From Streptomonospora nanhaiensis (lineage in GTDB: Bacteria; Actinomycetota; Actinomycetes; Streptosporangiales; Streptosporangiaceae): a stretch of 64,000 nt of DNA. The notes beneath the pieces are model-generated. The model made no database searches and was not told the DNA's origin. It saw only the letters and a list, made by a program, of their open reading frames with translations. Shown here one piece after another: positions 1 to 8,765 of the stretch (position 1 is the stretch's first letter; each line of letters starts with the position of its first letter). The translations under genes and the position numbers were made by a program. The stretch spans positions 4,898,001 to 4,962,000 of the forward strand of contig NZ_JACCFO010000001.1 of NCBI RefSeq assembly GCF_013410565.1, read 5' to 3'.

Positions 1-23
1 CCCACGGCCCGGGGCAGGGCGCC

Positions 24-1025
24 GTGCCTCCCGTGCCCGGCGGCGGCCGCGGCCCCAAGGAGCCCGACGCCACGGCCGGCGCGGGCGCCCCGCAGCCCCC
101 ACCGTCGGGTGAGCCGGCCGAGCCCGGCGCGGACCGGCCCGGGTCCGCCGCGCCGGGCGCCGGTCCCGCGCGTCCGGAGGGCCGGCGCTTCGTGCTGCAC
201 AAGCCCGACGGCCAGCCGGTGCGCACCGGGCGCAACCTGCCGGTGGCCATCGCCAGCGGCGTCGCGCTCGGCGCCCTCGTGCTGCTGTCGATCTACCCCT
301 ACTCCGCGGGCTTCGTCGCCATCACCTCGGCGGCCGTGCTGATCGGGCTGCGCGAGATCAACCGCGGCCTGGCCGCCGTCGGCGGCCGGCTGGCGGTGCC
401 GCCGCTGGCGGTGGGCGGCGTGGCCATGCAGGTGTGCGCCTACTTCGGCGGCGCGCAGTGGCTGGTGGGCGCCACCGCGCTCACCGCGATCGCCGCGCTG
501 TCCTGGCGGCTGCGCTCGGGGTCGGAGGGCTACGTCCGCGACGCCGGCGCCACCCTGTTCACCCTGGTCTACCTGCCGTTCCTGCTGGGGACCTGGCAGC
601 TGCTGATCGCCACGCCCGACGACGGCCCCGAGCGGCTGATCGCCTTCATCCTGGTCACCATCTCCAGCGACATCGGCGGCTACTTCGCGGGGATCCTCGT
701 CGGCCGGCACAAGATGGCGCCGGTCATCAGCCCCAACAAGACCTGGGAGGGGTTCGGCGGCTCGGTCCTGGCCTGCATGCTCGTCGGGGCGCTGACCGTG
801 GTCCTCATGCTCGACGGCCCGGTGTGGGCCGGCGCGGTGCTGGGCCTGGCCGTGGTGCTGGCCGCCACCGTGGGCGACCTGATCGAGTCCATGTTCAAGC
901 GCGACCTCGGCCTCAAGGACATGGGCCGCTTCATGCCCGGCCACGGCGGCCTGCTCGACCGGGTCGACTCCCTGCTGATCGCCGGCCCGGTCGCCTGGGT
1001 GGTGCTGTCGCTGCTGGTGGCCTGA
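24..1025 (+). CDS. cdsA: Phosphatidate cytidylyltransferase (CDP-diglyceride synthase), possibly 5'-truncated by window edge
   Basis: Integral membrane enzyme that makes CDP-diacylglycerol from phosphatidic acid and CTP, the entry point to phosphatidylinositol, cardiolipin and other phospholipids. The first ~55 residues are a Pro/Gly/Ala-rich cytoplasmic tail; from about residue 70 there is a run of hydrophobic helices. The family signature is clear in the C-terminal half: S-x-D-I-G-G-Y near residue 215, then SPNKTWEG near 235, and a late acidic motif GLLDRVDSLL near 312. The frame stays open upstream to the first bases of the window, so GTG 24 is only the first visible start. The next gene is convergent, six bases after the stop. 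Function is confident, start is not. Confidence 0.93.
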   Translation: MPPVPGGGRGPKEPDATAGAGAPQPPPSGEPAEPGADRPGSAAPGAGPARPEGRRFVLHKPDGQPVRTGRNLPVAIASGVALGALVLLSIYPYSAGFVAITSAAVLIGLREINRGLAAVGGRLAVPPLAVGGVAMQVCAYFGGAQWLVGATALTAIAALSWRLRSGSEGYVRDAGATLFTLVYLPFLLGTWQLLIATPDDGPERLIAFILVTISSDIGGYFAGILVGRHKMAPVISPNKTWEGFGGSVLACMLVGALTVVLMLDGPVWAGAVLGLAVVLAATVGDLIESMFKRDLGLKDMGRFMPGHGGLLDRVDSLLIAGPVAWVVLSLLVA

Positions 1026-1031
1026 GCGCGC

Positions 1032-2255
1032 TCACCCGTCGGGGCGCACCTCCAGGGTGCGCACCCCGCGCGAGGCCAGCACGGCCAGCGTGGCCAGCAG
1101 GATGAGCGCGGCGCCGCCCGTCAGGGTGGTGCGGGTGCCCAGCAGGGCCGCCAGCGGCCCGGCCAGCGTCTCGCCGATGGGCAGGGCCACGAACGACCCC
1201 AGCGCGTCGTAGGAGTACACCCGAGCCAGCCGGTCGGGCGGGATGTTCTGCTGCAGCGACACCTCCCAGGCCACGCCGAACTGCTCCAGCGCCACACCGG
1301 TGAGGAACAGGGCCGGCAGCAGGAACGGCACCGAGGGGGCGTAGCCCAGCGTCAGCAGCGGCAGCGCGTCCACGGCGGTGAGCGCGACACCGAACAGCAG
1401 CGCCCGGCGCGGCTGCCGGCGGGCCGCCAGCACCCCGCCGACCAGGGCGCCGGCGGTCTCGGCGCCCAGTACCACACCCCACAGGCCGCGGCCGATCGTC
1501 TCGTCGGCGACACCGGCGCCCAGCACCTTGACCCCGCCGGCGATCACCGCGTTCACCACCATGAACTGGAGCACCACCGACCACACCCAGGGCCGCGACG
1601 CGAACTCGCCCCAGCCTTCGGCGAGGTCGCGCAGGGGATGGGTGCGCGCGGTGCGCGGCGGCACCACCACCCGCACGGTGGCGAACGCCAGCCCGGCGGC
1701 GGCGAAGACGGCGGCGCCCCCGGCCAGGGTCCAGGCGGGGCCGGCCAGCCCCACCGCGCCGCCGCCGACCGACATGCCCACGGCCATGCCGAGCATCATG
1801 CCCATGCGGGCCACCGCGTTGGCCGGGCGCAGCAGGGCGGCCGGCACGGTCCGGGGGATCAGCGACACGGCGGCGGGCAGGCCCACGGCCGACACGGCGC
1901 CGTTGACCAGGCTGAGCCCGGCCAGCAGCGGCACCGAGGCGGCGCCGGAGAGCACCCCGGCGGCGATCGCGGCCTGCGACAGCGCCGCCAGCGCGCACGC
2001 GCCCTGGAGCACGGCCTGGCGCGGCAGCCGGTCGGCCAGCACGCCGCCGGCCAGCGCGAACACCACCAGGGCCACCGACCGGGCGCCCAGCACGACGCCG
2101 AGGTCCACCAGCGAGCCGGAGAGGTCGAGGACGGCGAAGGTCAGGCCGACGGTGGCCAGCCCGTTGCCGAAGTACATCAGGGCCCGGCCGGCGGCCAGTC
2201 CGCGGAAGTCGCGGTGGGCCAGCACGCGGCGCACGCGGACGGGTTCGGTGGTCAC
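1032..2255 (-). CDS. MFS transporter (EntS/drug-efflux-like)
   Basis: Twelve-helix-type major facilitator protein of 407 residues, most like multidrug or siderophore exporters of the MFS_3 (EntS) class. Visible marks are the helix 2-3 loop with ADRLPRQ (MFS motif A region, residues ~70-80) and a second acidic/Arg loop after helix 8 (PPDRLARVYS). The GTG start at 2255 overlaps the stop of the upstream ArsR gene as GTGA, which fixes the start and shows a translationally coupled two-gene operon. Substrate cannot be read from sequence. Co-transcription with an ArsR-type repressor suggests ligand-induced efflux; inference. Confidence 0.85.
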   Translation of the reverse strand: MTTEPVRVRRVLAHRDFRGLAAGRALMYFGNGLATVGLTFAVLDLSGSLVDLGVVLGARSVALVVFALAGGVLADRLPRQAVLQGACALAALSQAAIAAGVLSGAASVPLLAGLSLVNGAVSAVGLPAAVSLIPRTVPAALLRPANAVARMGMMLGMAVGMSVGGGAVGLAGPAWTLAGGAAVFAAAGLAFATVRVVVPPRTARTHPLRDLAEGWGEFASRPWVWSVVLQFMVVNAVIAGGVKVLGAGVADETIGRGLWGVVLGAETAGALVGGVLAARRQPRRALLFGVALTAVDALPLLTLGYAPSVPFLLPALFLTGVALEQFGVAWEVSLQQNIPPDRLARVYSYDALGSFVALPIGETLAGPLAALLGTRTTLTGGAALILLATLAVLASRGVRTLEVRPDG

Positions 2256-2875
2256 GGCGCGTCCTCTCCGCCCGAAGGGCCGGTCGCGCTGTCCCCGGCG
2301 CGGTCGGCGGTGCCGTCGGCCGCACCGTCGCTGCCGGCCATCTGGAAGAGCAGCAGGGACGCGCTGAGGTGGACCGCGCCGGGGGAGCGGGGCGGGAGGG
2401 CGCAGCCGTGGACGCGGGCGCCCAGGGCGTCGAAGGCGGCGCGCAGGGCGGCCCACTCCTCGGCGGGGATCCACACCTCGGCGTCGGTGAAGTGGCCGGG
2501 GACCTCGGTGCGGCGCCGGTCGGTGCGCCGGTGCAGTTCGGCGGCGAGCGCCTCGACCAGCAGCCGGTGCTCGTCGCGGGTGGCCGGGGGAGCGGCGGCG
2601 GTGGCGGCCGGCCCGCTGTCGGGGTTGTGGCGGTAGCGCCGGGCGCGGCCGCCCGAGACGCTGACCTCCTCGGCGAGTTCGAGCAGGCCGCCCTGGTGCA
2701 GGCGGCGCATGTGGTAGCTGACGTTGGCCTGGGTCTCGCCGAGTTCGCGGGCGGCCTCGGCGGCGCTCATGGCGCCGCCGGTGAGCAGCGACAGCAGGCG
2801 CAGCCGCAGCGGGTGGGCGAACAGCCGCAGGCCGACGAGGGAGGGATCGGGGGAGTTGTTGGGCACGGCCGACAA
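2252..2875 (-). CDS. ArsR-family (winged helix) transcriptional regulator
   Basis: 207-residue DNA-binding protein. The HTH_20/ArsR-type winged helix lies in residues ~12-90: HPLRLRLLSLL, then AAEAARELGETQANVSYHMRRL as helix-turn-helix, then a wing rich in Gly/Arg. No metal-binding Cys pair of classical SmtB/ArsR sensors is visible, so it is probably a non-metal sensor with a C-terminal ligand or dimerisation domain. A TTG at 2875 gives the longest form; a GTG at 2866 three codons later is an equally possible start. It shares a four-base overlap with the MFS gene that it likely represses. Confidence 0.8.
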   Translation of the reverse strand: MSAVPNNSPDPSLVGLRLFAHPLRLRLLSLLTGGAMSAAEAARELGETQANVSYHMRRLHQGGLLELAEEVSVSGGRARRYRHNPDSGPAATAAAPPATRDEHRLLVEALAAELHRRTDRRRTEVPGHFTDAEVWIPAEEWAALRAAFDALGARVHGCALPPRSPGAVHLSASLLLFQMAGSDGAADGTADRAGDSATGPSGGEDAP

Positions 2876-3047
2876 CCTACGGCCGCGCCGCCCCCACCGT
2901 CAAACAGTTCTTTGGGGGTCGTCGTGCCGAGGGCGCGGGCCGGTTGTCCACAGATTGCCGCGAGCGGCGGACCCCGGCCGGGCCCGCCTGGCAGGCTGGA
3001 AGCCAGATGGTCGGGCACGACCGCCCACGCAGTCCAAGGAGACACGC

Positions 3048-3317
3048 ATGGAGTCCTGGCCCCCGCGCGACACCCTCGGCCGCATCCTCATGGACCTGGC
3101 CGGGCTGAAGATCATCGAGTACCACAGCATCGAGGACACCCCCGACGGCCGCCTCCACCACATCACCACGGCCCACGGCTACGAGGTCGCCCTGACCGAC
3201 AGCGACATCACGCCCTTCGCCCTGGGCGCCGGCGCCGCCGAGTTCAACCTCACCCACACCTACAACGCCGCCTCCGACGTCATCGACGAAGCGGTGTCCC
3301 GGCGGTGGCGGCGATGA
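3048..3317 (+). CDS. Small conserved-looking hypothetical protein (89 aa)
   Basis: Not recognised. ATG 3048 is preceded by an excellent ribosome site AAGGAGA (3036-3042) with five-base spacing, so it is a real gene. The product is soluble, acidic to neutral, with short alternating strands (LKIIEYHSI, RLHHITTAHGYEVAL) that look like a small beta-rich fold; no Cys, no signal peptide. It converges on the SUFU-domain gene with only 15 bases between stops, and lies downstream of the divergently read ArsR gene. Confidence 0.75.
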   Translation: MESWPPRDTLGRILMDLAGLKIIEYHSIEDTPDGRLHHITTAHGYEVALTDSDITPFALGAGAAEFNLTHTYNAASDVIDEAVSRRWRR

Positions 3318-3332
3318 CCGCGATGACCCCCC

Positions 3333-4418
3333 CTAGCCCAGAATCCAGCTGCGGCCCTCGGCCGCGAGCTTGTCGATCAGGGTGGCCGAGTCGTGCTCCT
3401 TGGCGAACAGATGCTCGGGCCGGGTGATCGGCACGATCCACAACCAGGTGACCGGGTCGCCGTGGAACGTCAGCCCCGAGGTGTCGGGCGGCAGGTGCCC
3501 CGACTCCCCCGACAGGGGTGTCGGGTCGGCCACCAGCAGTACCGCGGCGTTGCCGCCCCGCATGGCGGTGTCCTCGGGGTTGTCCAGCCACTTCACGCTG
3601 TGCCCGGTGCCGAACCAGGTCACCGCCCGCCACGGGAACGCCCCGATCCAGCGGAAGATCCGCGCCGCCACGTGCGCCTGGGTGGTGGTGGCCAGGGCCA
3701 GTTCGATCCGCGCGTAGGCCGAGGTGTCGGCCATGTACCGGTCGAGCGTGGGCATGCGCTGGCCGCACATGCCCACCGTGCTGAGCACGGTGTAGGGCCG
3801 GTCCTCGGTTGGCGGGCGCTCCGACACCCGGATCAGCGGCGCGTGGCCGTCGGACACGTCCCAGTAGTGCCCGGCGGGCCCCACGGTGCGGGTGAGGTGG
3901 TTGAACACCGTGCGCTGCACGCTGCGCCAGGCGTTGGGCGCGGCCCGCCAGTCCCAGTACGCCTCGGCGTGCACCACGCGCGGCCACAGCTGCGCGGCCA
4001 CGGGGTCCAGCGCCCAGGCGTAGGGGGAGCGGCCGATCGCCTCGCGGGCGTAGCCGGGCAGGCCGCTGTCGGCCTCGGCCCAGCCCGGGATGATCGCCAG
4101 CAGGCCGTCGTCGTCCAGGAGGGCCACGCCGTCGCCCTCCTCGAACCACACCGCCCGCAGGCTGTCCTCGGCGAACGGCGCGCGGCCCTGGGGGTGCTTG
4201 GTGTGGGCCGCCGGCATGAGCGGGGCCTGACCTCGGTACAGGCCCTCGGGATCGCTGCTGTCGGGCGCCATCTCGTGGTTGGCCAGCCACACCGGCACAC
4301 GGATCGTGCCGCGGGCGTCGAGCAGGTAGGCGGCCGTGGTCCGTGTGTCGTACTCCACGATCACCCGGCGGCTGCGGTACGGGCTGAACTGGTCGAGGAG
4401 TACGCGCGCTCCGGCCAC
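3333..4418 (-). CDS. SUFU (suppressor of fused)-domain protein
   Basis: 361-residue cytoplasmic protein. The C-terminal ~180 residues carry the bacterial SUFU-like domain: DRPYTVLSTVGM, then ARIELAL, a Trp-rich stretch (FRWIGAFPWRAVTWFGTGH), LLVADPTP and finally WLWIVPITRPE. SUFU domains in bacteria are common in toxin-immunity loci and as stand-alone proteins of unknown role. GTG 4418 is chosen because AAGGAGG precedes it by five bases. A TACTAT -10-like hexamer lies at 4484-4479 on this strand. The N-terminal 150 residues have no recognised domain. No toxin gene is visible next to it. Confidence 0.7.
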   Translation of the reverse strand: MAGARVLLDQFSPYRSRRVIVEYDTRTTAAYLLDARGTIRVPVWLANHEMAPDSSDPEGLYRGQAPLMPAAHTKHPQGRAPFAEDSLRAVWFEEGDGVALLDDDGLLAIIPGWAEADSGLPGYAREAIGRSPYAWALDPVAAQLWPRVVHAEAYWDWRAAPNAWRSVQRTVFNHLTRTVGPAGHYWDVSDGHAPLIRVSERPPTEDRPYTVLSTVGMCGQRMPTLDRYMADTSAYARIELALATTTQAHVAARIFRWIGAFPWRAVTWFGTGHSVKWLDNPEDTAMRGGNAAVLLVADPTPLSGESGHLPPDTSGLTFHGDPVTWLWIVPITRPEHLFAKEHDSATLIDKLAAEGRSWILG

Positions 4419-4535
4419 CGGCCCTCCTTGTCGGCTGGTCGAACGACTCGTCAACGGACGGCGCCGCCCCAGCGCCGCATAGTATGAACCGTAGTGCCCC
4501 AAGGGGCGGCACCACGGCGTCCGCCGCATTGGCCG

Positions 4536-4549
4536 TTTAGGCCCCTAAA
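4536..4549 (+). promoter_or_regulatory. Palindrome TTTAGGCCCCTAAA overlapping a -10 element before rlmN
   Basis: Perfect 6-2-6 inverted repeat (TTTAGG/CCTAAA) whose right arm merges with TAAAGT (4546-4551), a good -10 hexamer about 60 bases before the rlmN ATG. A repressor bound here would cover the promoter. It is shorter than a DtxR/IdeR iron box (TTAGG-N9-CCTAA), so that identity is not supported. Confidence 0.4.
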
Positions 4550-4610
4550 GTACCGCGCATCGCCGCTTCCGTCGCCGGTTCCGCCCGCTCCCTTCCGTCC
4601 TTGGATACCG

Positions 4611-5708
4611 ATGCCTGCCGAGCTCACCTTCGTCGCACCCCGCCGGGCCCAGCCGCCCCGCCACCTCGCCGACCTCAGCCCCGAGCAGCGCCGCGAGGCG
4701 GTCGCCGAGCTGGGCGAGCCGCCCTTCCGCGCCAAGCAGCTCGCGCAGCACTACTTCGGCCGCCTGGAGTCCGACACCGCGGCCATGACCGACCTCCCGG
4801 CCGGCGCCCGCGAGCGCCTGGGCGCCGCCCTGCTGCCGCCGCTGCTCACCCCGGTGCGCCACATCACCTGCGACAACGGCATGACCCGCAAGACCCTGTG
4901 GCGGGCCTTCGACGGCGTGCTGTTCGAGTCCGTGCTCATGCGCTACCCCGACCGCGTCACGCTGTGCGTGTCCTCCCAGGCCGGCTGCGGCATGAACTGC
5001 CCCTTCTGCGCCACCGGCCAGAACGGCCTCACCCGCAACCTCTCCACCGGCGAGATCGTCGACCAGGTGGTGTCGGTGGCGCGCGACCTCGCCCGCGGCG
5101 AGGTCGCCGGCGGCCCCGGCCGCATCAGCAACATCGTCTTCATGGGCATGGGCGAGCCGCTGGCCAACTACAAGCGGGTGCTGGAGTCCGTCCGGCGCAT
5201 CACCGACCCCGTGCCCGGCGGCCTGGGGATCTCCCAGCGCAGCGTCACGGTCTCCACCGTCGGCCTGGTGCCGGCCATCGACAAGCTGATCGCCGAACGC
5301 ATGCAGGTGCGCCTGGCGGTGTCGCTGCACGCCCCCGACGACGACCTGCGCGACGAACTGGTGCCGGTCAACAACCGGTGGAAGGTGGCCGAGGTCCTCG
5401 ACGCCGCGTGGCGCTACGCCGGCACCACCGGCCGCCGGGTCTCCATCGAGTACGCTCTGATCCGCGACATCAACGACCAGGCGTGGCGGGCCGACCTCCT
5501 CGGGCGGCTGCTCAAGGGCCACCTGGTGCACGTCAACCTGATCCCGCTGAACCCCACACCCGGCTCGAAGTGGACCGCCTCGCGGCCCGAGGACGAACGC
5601 GAGTTCGTGCGCCGCCTGGAGGCCCACGGCGTGCCGGTGACCGTCCGCGACACCCGCGGCCAGGAGATCGACGGCGCGTGCGGCCAGCTGGCCGCGGCCG
5701 AGAACTAG
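4611..5708 (+). CDS. rlmN: 23S rRNA (adenine(2503)-C(2))-methyltransferase RlmN
   Basis: Radical-SAM enzyme that methylates C2 of A2503 in 23S rRNA and also A37 of some tRNAs. The 365-residue product has the [4Fe-4S]/SAM motif CGMNCPFC (Cys126, Cys130, Cys133), GMGEPL near residue 181 for SAM binding, and a C-terminal Cys (residue 357, DGACGQL) matching the methyl-carrying cysteine of the family. Length is normal. ATG 4611 is chosen over upstream in-frame GTG codons because the preceding 39 codons are Pro/Arg-rich and unlike the family. In mycobacteria rlmN sits near cdsA and dxr as here, but here a roughly 19-kb accessory block separates it from dxr. Confidence 0.95.
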   Translation: MPAELTFVAPRRAQPPRHLADLSPEQRREAVAELGEPPFRAKQLAQHYFGRLESDTAAMTDLPAGARERLGAALLPPLLTPVRHITCDNGMTRKTLWRAFDGVLFESVLMRYPDRVTLCVSSQAGCGMNCPFCATGQNGLTRNLSTGEIVDQVVSVARDLARGEVAGGPGRISNIVFMGMGEPLANYKRVLESVRRITDPVPGGLGISQRSVTVSTVGLVPAIDKLIAERMQVRLAVSLHAPDDDLRDELVPVNNRWKVAEVLDAAWRYAGTTGRRVSIEYALIRDINDQAWRADLLGRLLKGHLVHVNLIPLNPTPGSKWTASRPEDEREFVRRLEAHGVPVTVRDTRGQEIDGACGQLAAAEN

Positions 5709-5775
5709 CGCCCGCGCTCCGCCGCACCCCCGGTCCCGCCCGGCTCCTTCGTCCCCGGCGAAACGGAAGGCCGCA

Positions 5776-6252
5776 GTGATCCAGTCCGTCACCGAGACCG
5801 CGCTGGCCTTTGTCATGGGGGCGGTGTCGGCGCTGGTCCCGGTCATCAACGTCGAGCTGTACCTGATGGGCATGGGCGCGCTCGGCGGCGGCGTGCTGTT
5901 CGCCATGGCGGTGGCGGCCGGAATCGGCCAGACCCTCGCCAAGATCGTCTACTTCTACCTCGGCCGCGGCGCGCTCAACATCCCCTGGCTCAAGCGCAGG
6001 GCCGAGACCCCCTCGCGCTGGGCCGAGCGGGCCGAGCGCTGGCGCGCCAAGGCCGAGGGCCGGCCGCTGTGGACGATGGGGCTGGTGGGGGTCAGCTCGT
6101 TCTCCAGCATCCCGCCGTTCATGGTGGTGGCGGTGCTGGCCGGCACCCTGCGCATGCCGCTGGTGAGCTTCGTGGCGGTCACGTTCGTCACCCGCACCGC
6201 GCGGTTCGCGGCCCTGGTCTACGCCCCCGGCCTGGCCTTGGGGCTGCTCTAG
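5776..6252 (+). CDS. VTT/DedA-like small membrane protein
   Basis: 158-residue polytopic inner-membrane protein resembling VTT (SNARE-associated/DedA-like) proteins. It has hydrophobic helices at about 5-25, 30-60 and two near the C-terminus, a Gly-rich GIGQTLAKIVYFYLGRG stretch, a basic loop (residues ~78-98) and SSFSSIPPFMVVAVLAG, which matches the re-entrant loop region of YdjX/YdjZ-type proteins. DedA relatives are linked to lipid scrambling and membrane homeostasis. Start GTG 5776 follows GGAAGG. It lies 67 bases after rlmN on the same strand and may be co-transcribed. Confidence 0.65.
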   Translation: MIQSVTETALAFVMGAVSALVPVINVELYLMGMGALGGGVLFAMAVAAGIGQTLAKIVYFYLGRGALNIPWLKRRAETPSRWAERAERWRAKAEGRPLWTMGLVGVSSFSSIPPFMVVAVLAGTLRMPLVSFVAVTFVTRTARFAALVYAPGLALGLL

Positions 6253-6279
6253 CCGGGTCGCGGCGCGGGCCCGGCGGCC

Positions 6280-6777
6280 CTACCGGGTGCCCCAGGCGTA
6301 GGTCTGCTTGTGCAGCTTGAGGTAGAGGAAGGTCTCGGTGCCGGTCACCCCGGGCACGGCCCGGACGGCGCCGAGGATCTTCAGCAGTTCGTCGTCGTCG
6401 GCGGCCACCACCTCGACCAGGACGTCGAAGGAGCCCGCGGTGACCACCACGTAGTCCACGCCGTCCAGGTCGGAGATCCGGTCGGCCACGGCGGTGAGGT
6501 CGCCGTCGGTGCGCACCCCGATCATGGCCTGGCGGCTGAACCCCAGCATCATCGGGTCGGTCACGCCCACCACCTGCACCACGCCGGCCTCCAGCAGGCG
6601 CTGCACGCGCTGGCGCACCGCCGCCTCCGACAGTCCCACGGCCTTGCCGATGGCGGCGTAGGAGCGGCGCCCGTCCTGCTGGAGCTGCTCGATGATGCGC
6701 TTGGCCGTGGCGTCGAGCACGATGCCGGAGGCCGCGTGCCTCCGTCCGGCCGGTGCCGTACCACCGTGGTCGGTCAC
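6280..6777 (-). CDS. Lrp/AsnC-family transcriptional regulator
   Basis: 165-residue regulator. HTH at residues ~28-70 (LDATAKRIIEQLQQDGRRSYAAIGKAVGLSEA) followed by the RAM/ligand-binding alpha-beta domain ending in FLYLKLHKQTYAWG. Lrp proteins form octamers that sense amino acids. GTG 6777 is supported by a GGAGG six to seven bases upstream. In many actinomycetes this regulator lies beside an aminotransferase and methylmalonate-semialdehyde dehydrogenase, as here; it probably senses the amino acid they degrade. The upstream 157 bases are AT-richer than average. Confidence 0.88.
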   Translation of the reverse strand: MTDHGGTAPAGRRHAASGIVLDATAKRIIEQLQQDGRRSYAAIGKAVGLSEAAVRQRVQRLLEAGVVQVVGVTDPMMLGFSRQAMIGVRTDGDLTAVADRISDLDGVDYVVVTAGSFDVLVEVVAADDDELLKILGAVRAVPGVTGTETFLYLKLHKQTYAWGTR

Positions 6778-6934
6778 AGGGGCCTCCGATGTCTGGGGTT
6801 GACGCGAACGAATGCGTCCCGCTCGCCATTCTGCCGAATTGGTTGCGCGAGTAGGGCTGGAAAACGGAATCAAAAGTACTGCACGGAAAGCGCCCGGGCG
6901 GCGGCGCCGGGGGCGCGGCGCGGGGAGAGACCGG

Positions 6935-8554
6935 TCACGTGGCGAGCCGGCCGCGCACGGAGTCCAGCGCCAGCAGCGCCACGTGCAGCGACAGGCAGGT
7001 CTCGACGGAGTCCAGGTCGGCGCCGAGCACGTGGGAGATCCGGCGCAGCCGCTCGTAGAACGCCGGCCGCGACAGGTGGGCGGTGGACGCCGCCAGGGCC
7101 TTGTTGCGCCCGGCCTCAAGATAGCGGCGCAGCATCTCGGTGAGGTCGCTGCCGTGGCGGGCGTCGTAGTCCAGCAGCGGGCCCAGTTCGCGCTCCACGT
7201 AGGTCTGCAGCCGCTCGTCGTCGCGCAGCAGGTGCAGCAGGCCGCGCAGCCGCAGGTCGGTGAGCCGGTAGAACGGCCGGCCGCCCTCGCGCGGCTCCTC
7301 GTGCGCGGCCACGTCGCCCACCTGGCGCGCCTCCAGGAACGAGCGCCGCACCTCGCGCACGTCCTCGGCGGTGGAGCCGGCCGCGAGCACCGCCTCGGCG
7401 CCCACCCGGCCGCGGATGCGCTCGGCCAGCCGGTGCAGCGCGGAGTCCAGGTCGCCGGACTCGGGCTGGGCCAGCAGCACGCCCACCCGGAGGTCGTCGA
7501 CCGAGCCCACCAGCGCCGCCAGCCGCAGTTCGCGGCAGGCCCGCGCCACCGCCTCGGCGGTGTCGGCCAACCGGGCCTGCGCGGCCAGCCCGGTGCCCGC
7601 CTCGCGCAGCCGCAGCACCAGCCCCACCAGGGGCCGCCCGCCCAGCGGCACGCCCACCGCGCGGGCGCGCACCAGCGCCTCCTCGGGGTCGGAGTAGGCC
7701 CGGTCGATGATCCCGGAGATGATCGTGCGGTGGGTCTGCCGCTCCAGGCTCTCCTGGTGGCGCTCCAGCAGCCGCCCCAGGGCCAGCGTGGTGGCGGCCC
7801 GCTCCAGGAGCATGGTCTGGCGCGGGCTGGGCGCCGCGCCGCAGATGAGGATGAGCCGCCCCCAGTCCTGGCCGCGCGCGCCCACCGTGGTCACCAGCCA
7901 GCCCGAGGGCGCGTCGTGCACCGTGCGCCCGGAGGTGCGCACCGCGCGCGAGCGCGCCTCCCACGAGGCGAGGAGCCGGCCGGGGTCCTCGCCGTTGAGG
8001 TCGCACACCAGCACCTGGTGCGCCAGGTTCTCCAGCACCACCGGGCAGTCCGACAGCTGCGCGATCTCGCGCAGCACCCGCTGCGGGGGCGCCCCCTCGA
8101 CCGACAGCTCGGTGAAGACCTCGTGCAGCCGCGCGGACTCCCGCAGTTCGGCGAGCTGCTGGTTGACCACGCGGGAGTGCACGGCCTCGGTGATCTCGAC
8201 GAACCGGGCCTCGCGCTCCAGGCAGATCACCGGAATGCCCGCCGCCCGCGCCGGCTCCAGCAGCGCCGGAGGCAGCTCGGTGCGGTACTTGCGGCCCAGC
8301 TCCACGGCGATCCCGGCGACCCCGGCCGAGGCCAGGCCGTCGACGTAGCGCTGCAGCGAGGGCGGGTCGTCGGGCATGGCGATCCCGGTGGTCAGCACCA
8401 GTTCGCCGCCGCGCAGCAGGTGGGCGAGGTCGGTGACCTCGGCGATGTGCACCCAGCGGACCGTGCCGCCGAGGCGGTCGGCGCCGACGACCACGCGCGG
8501 GCGGGCGCGCTGGACGGCGGGCAGCCCCAGCACATCGGCGAGCGTCGGCAGCAT
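6935..8554 (-). CDS. PucR-family transcriptional regulator
   Basis: 539-residue regulator with three parts: the PucR N-terminal domain (residues ~5-120, LADVLGLPAVQ ... GGELVLTTGIAMP), a central GGDEF-like/CdaR region, and the C-terminal PucR HTH (residues ~455-520, NKALAASTAHLSRPAFYERLRRI). PucR proteins activate or repress purine, amine or amino-acid catabolic genes. It is divergent from the aminotransferase-mmsA pair, and a perfect palindrome lies in the 211-base gap, so it most likely controls them. Start ATG 8554 agrees with the family's N-terminus (MLPTLADVL). Confidence 0.88.
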   Translation of the reverse strand: MLPTLADVLGLPAVQRARPRVVVGADRLGGTVRWVHIAEVTDLAHLLRGGELVLTTGIAMPDDPPSLQRYVDGLASAGVAGIAVELGRKYRTELPPALLEPARAAGIPVICLEREARFVEITEAVHSRVVNQQLAELRESARLHEVFTELSVEGAPPQRVLREIAQLSDCPVVLENLAHQVLVCDLNGEDPGRLLASWEARSRAVRTSGRTVHDAPSGWLVTTVGARGQDWGRLILICGAAPSPRQTMLLERAATTLALGRLLERHQESLERQTHRTIISGIIDRAYSDPEEALVRARAVGVPLGGRPLVGLVLRLREAGTGLAAQARLADTAEAVARACRELRLAALVGSVDDLRVGVLLAQPESGDLDSALHRLAERIRGRVGAEAVLAAGSTAEDVREVRRSFLEARQVGDVAAHEEPREGGRPFYRLTDLRLRGLLHLLRDDERLQTYVERELGPLLDYDARHGSDLTEMLRRYLEAGRNKALAASTAHLSRPAFYERLRRISHVLGADLDSVETCLSLHVALLALDSVRGRLAT

Positions 8555-8685
8555 CCGACCAGTCTAGGGCGGCTGGTCGCGGGCCAGGAGGGCCGATCGG
8601 GCGCCCGGTGTGCGCGGGCCCCGGGCCGCCCCTCGGAACCGGGGCGGCGTCCCCCGCGCGGCCCGCCCGGCGGTCCGGCCGGCCC

Positions 8686-8698
8686 TGACACGGTGTCA
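8686..8698. promoter_or_regulatory. Perfect palindrome TGACACGGTGTCA between pucR-type gene and aminotransferase
   Basis: A 13-bp dyad (6-1-6) located 132 bases from the PucR start and 68 bases before the aminotransferase start. Its position in the shared divergent promoter region makes it the best candidate operator for the PucR or the Lrp protein. Which protein binds is inference. Confidence 0.45.
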
Positions 8699-8765
8699 AC
8701 CACCCCGGTGCGAAACCGACACCCTGCCGCTGGCACGCGGGTGCCCGGCGGGCGAGACTGGGCAC

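Noticed and set aside
4536-4549. Iron box (DtxR/IdeR) before rlmN
   Set aside because: The arms TTAGG/CCTAA are two bases apart instead of nine.
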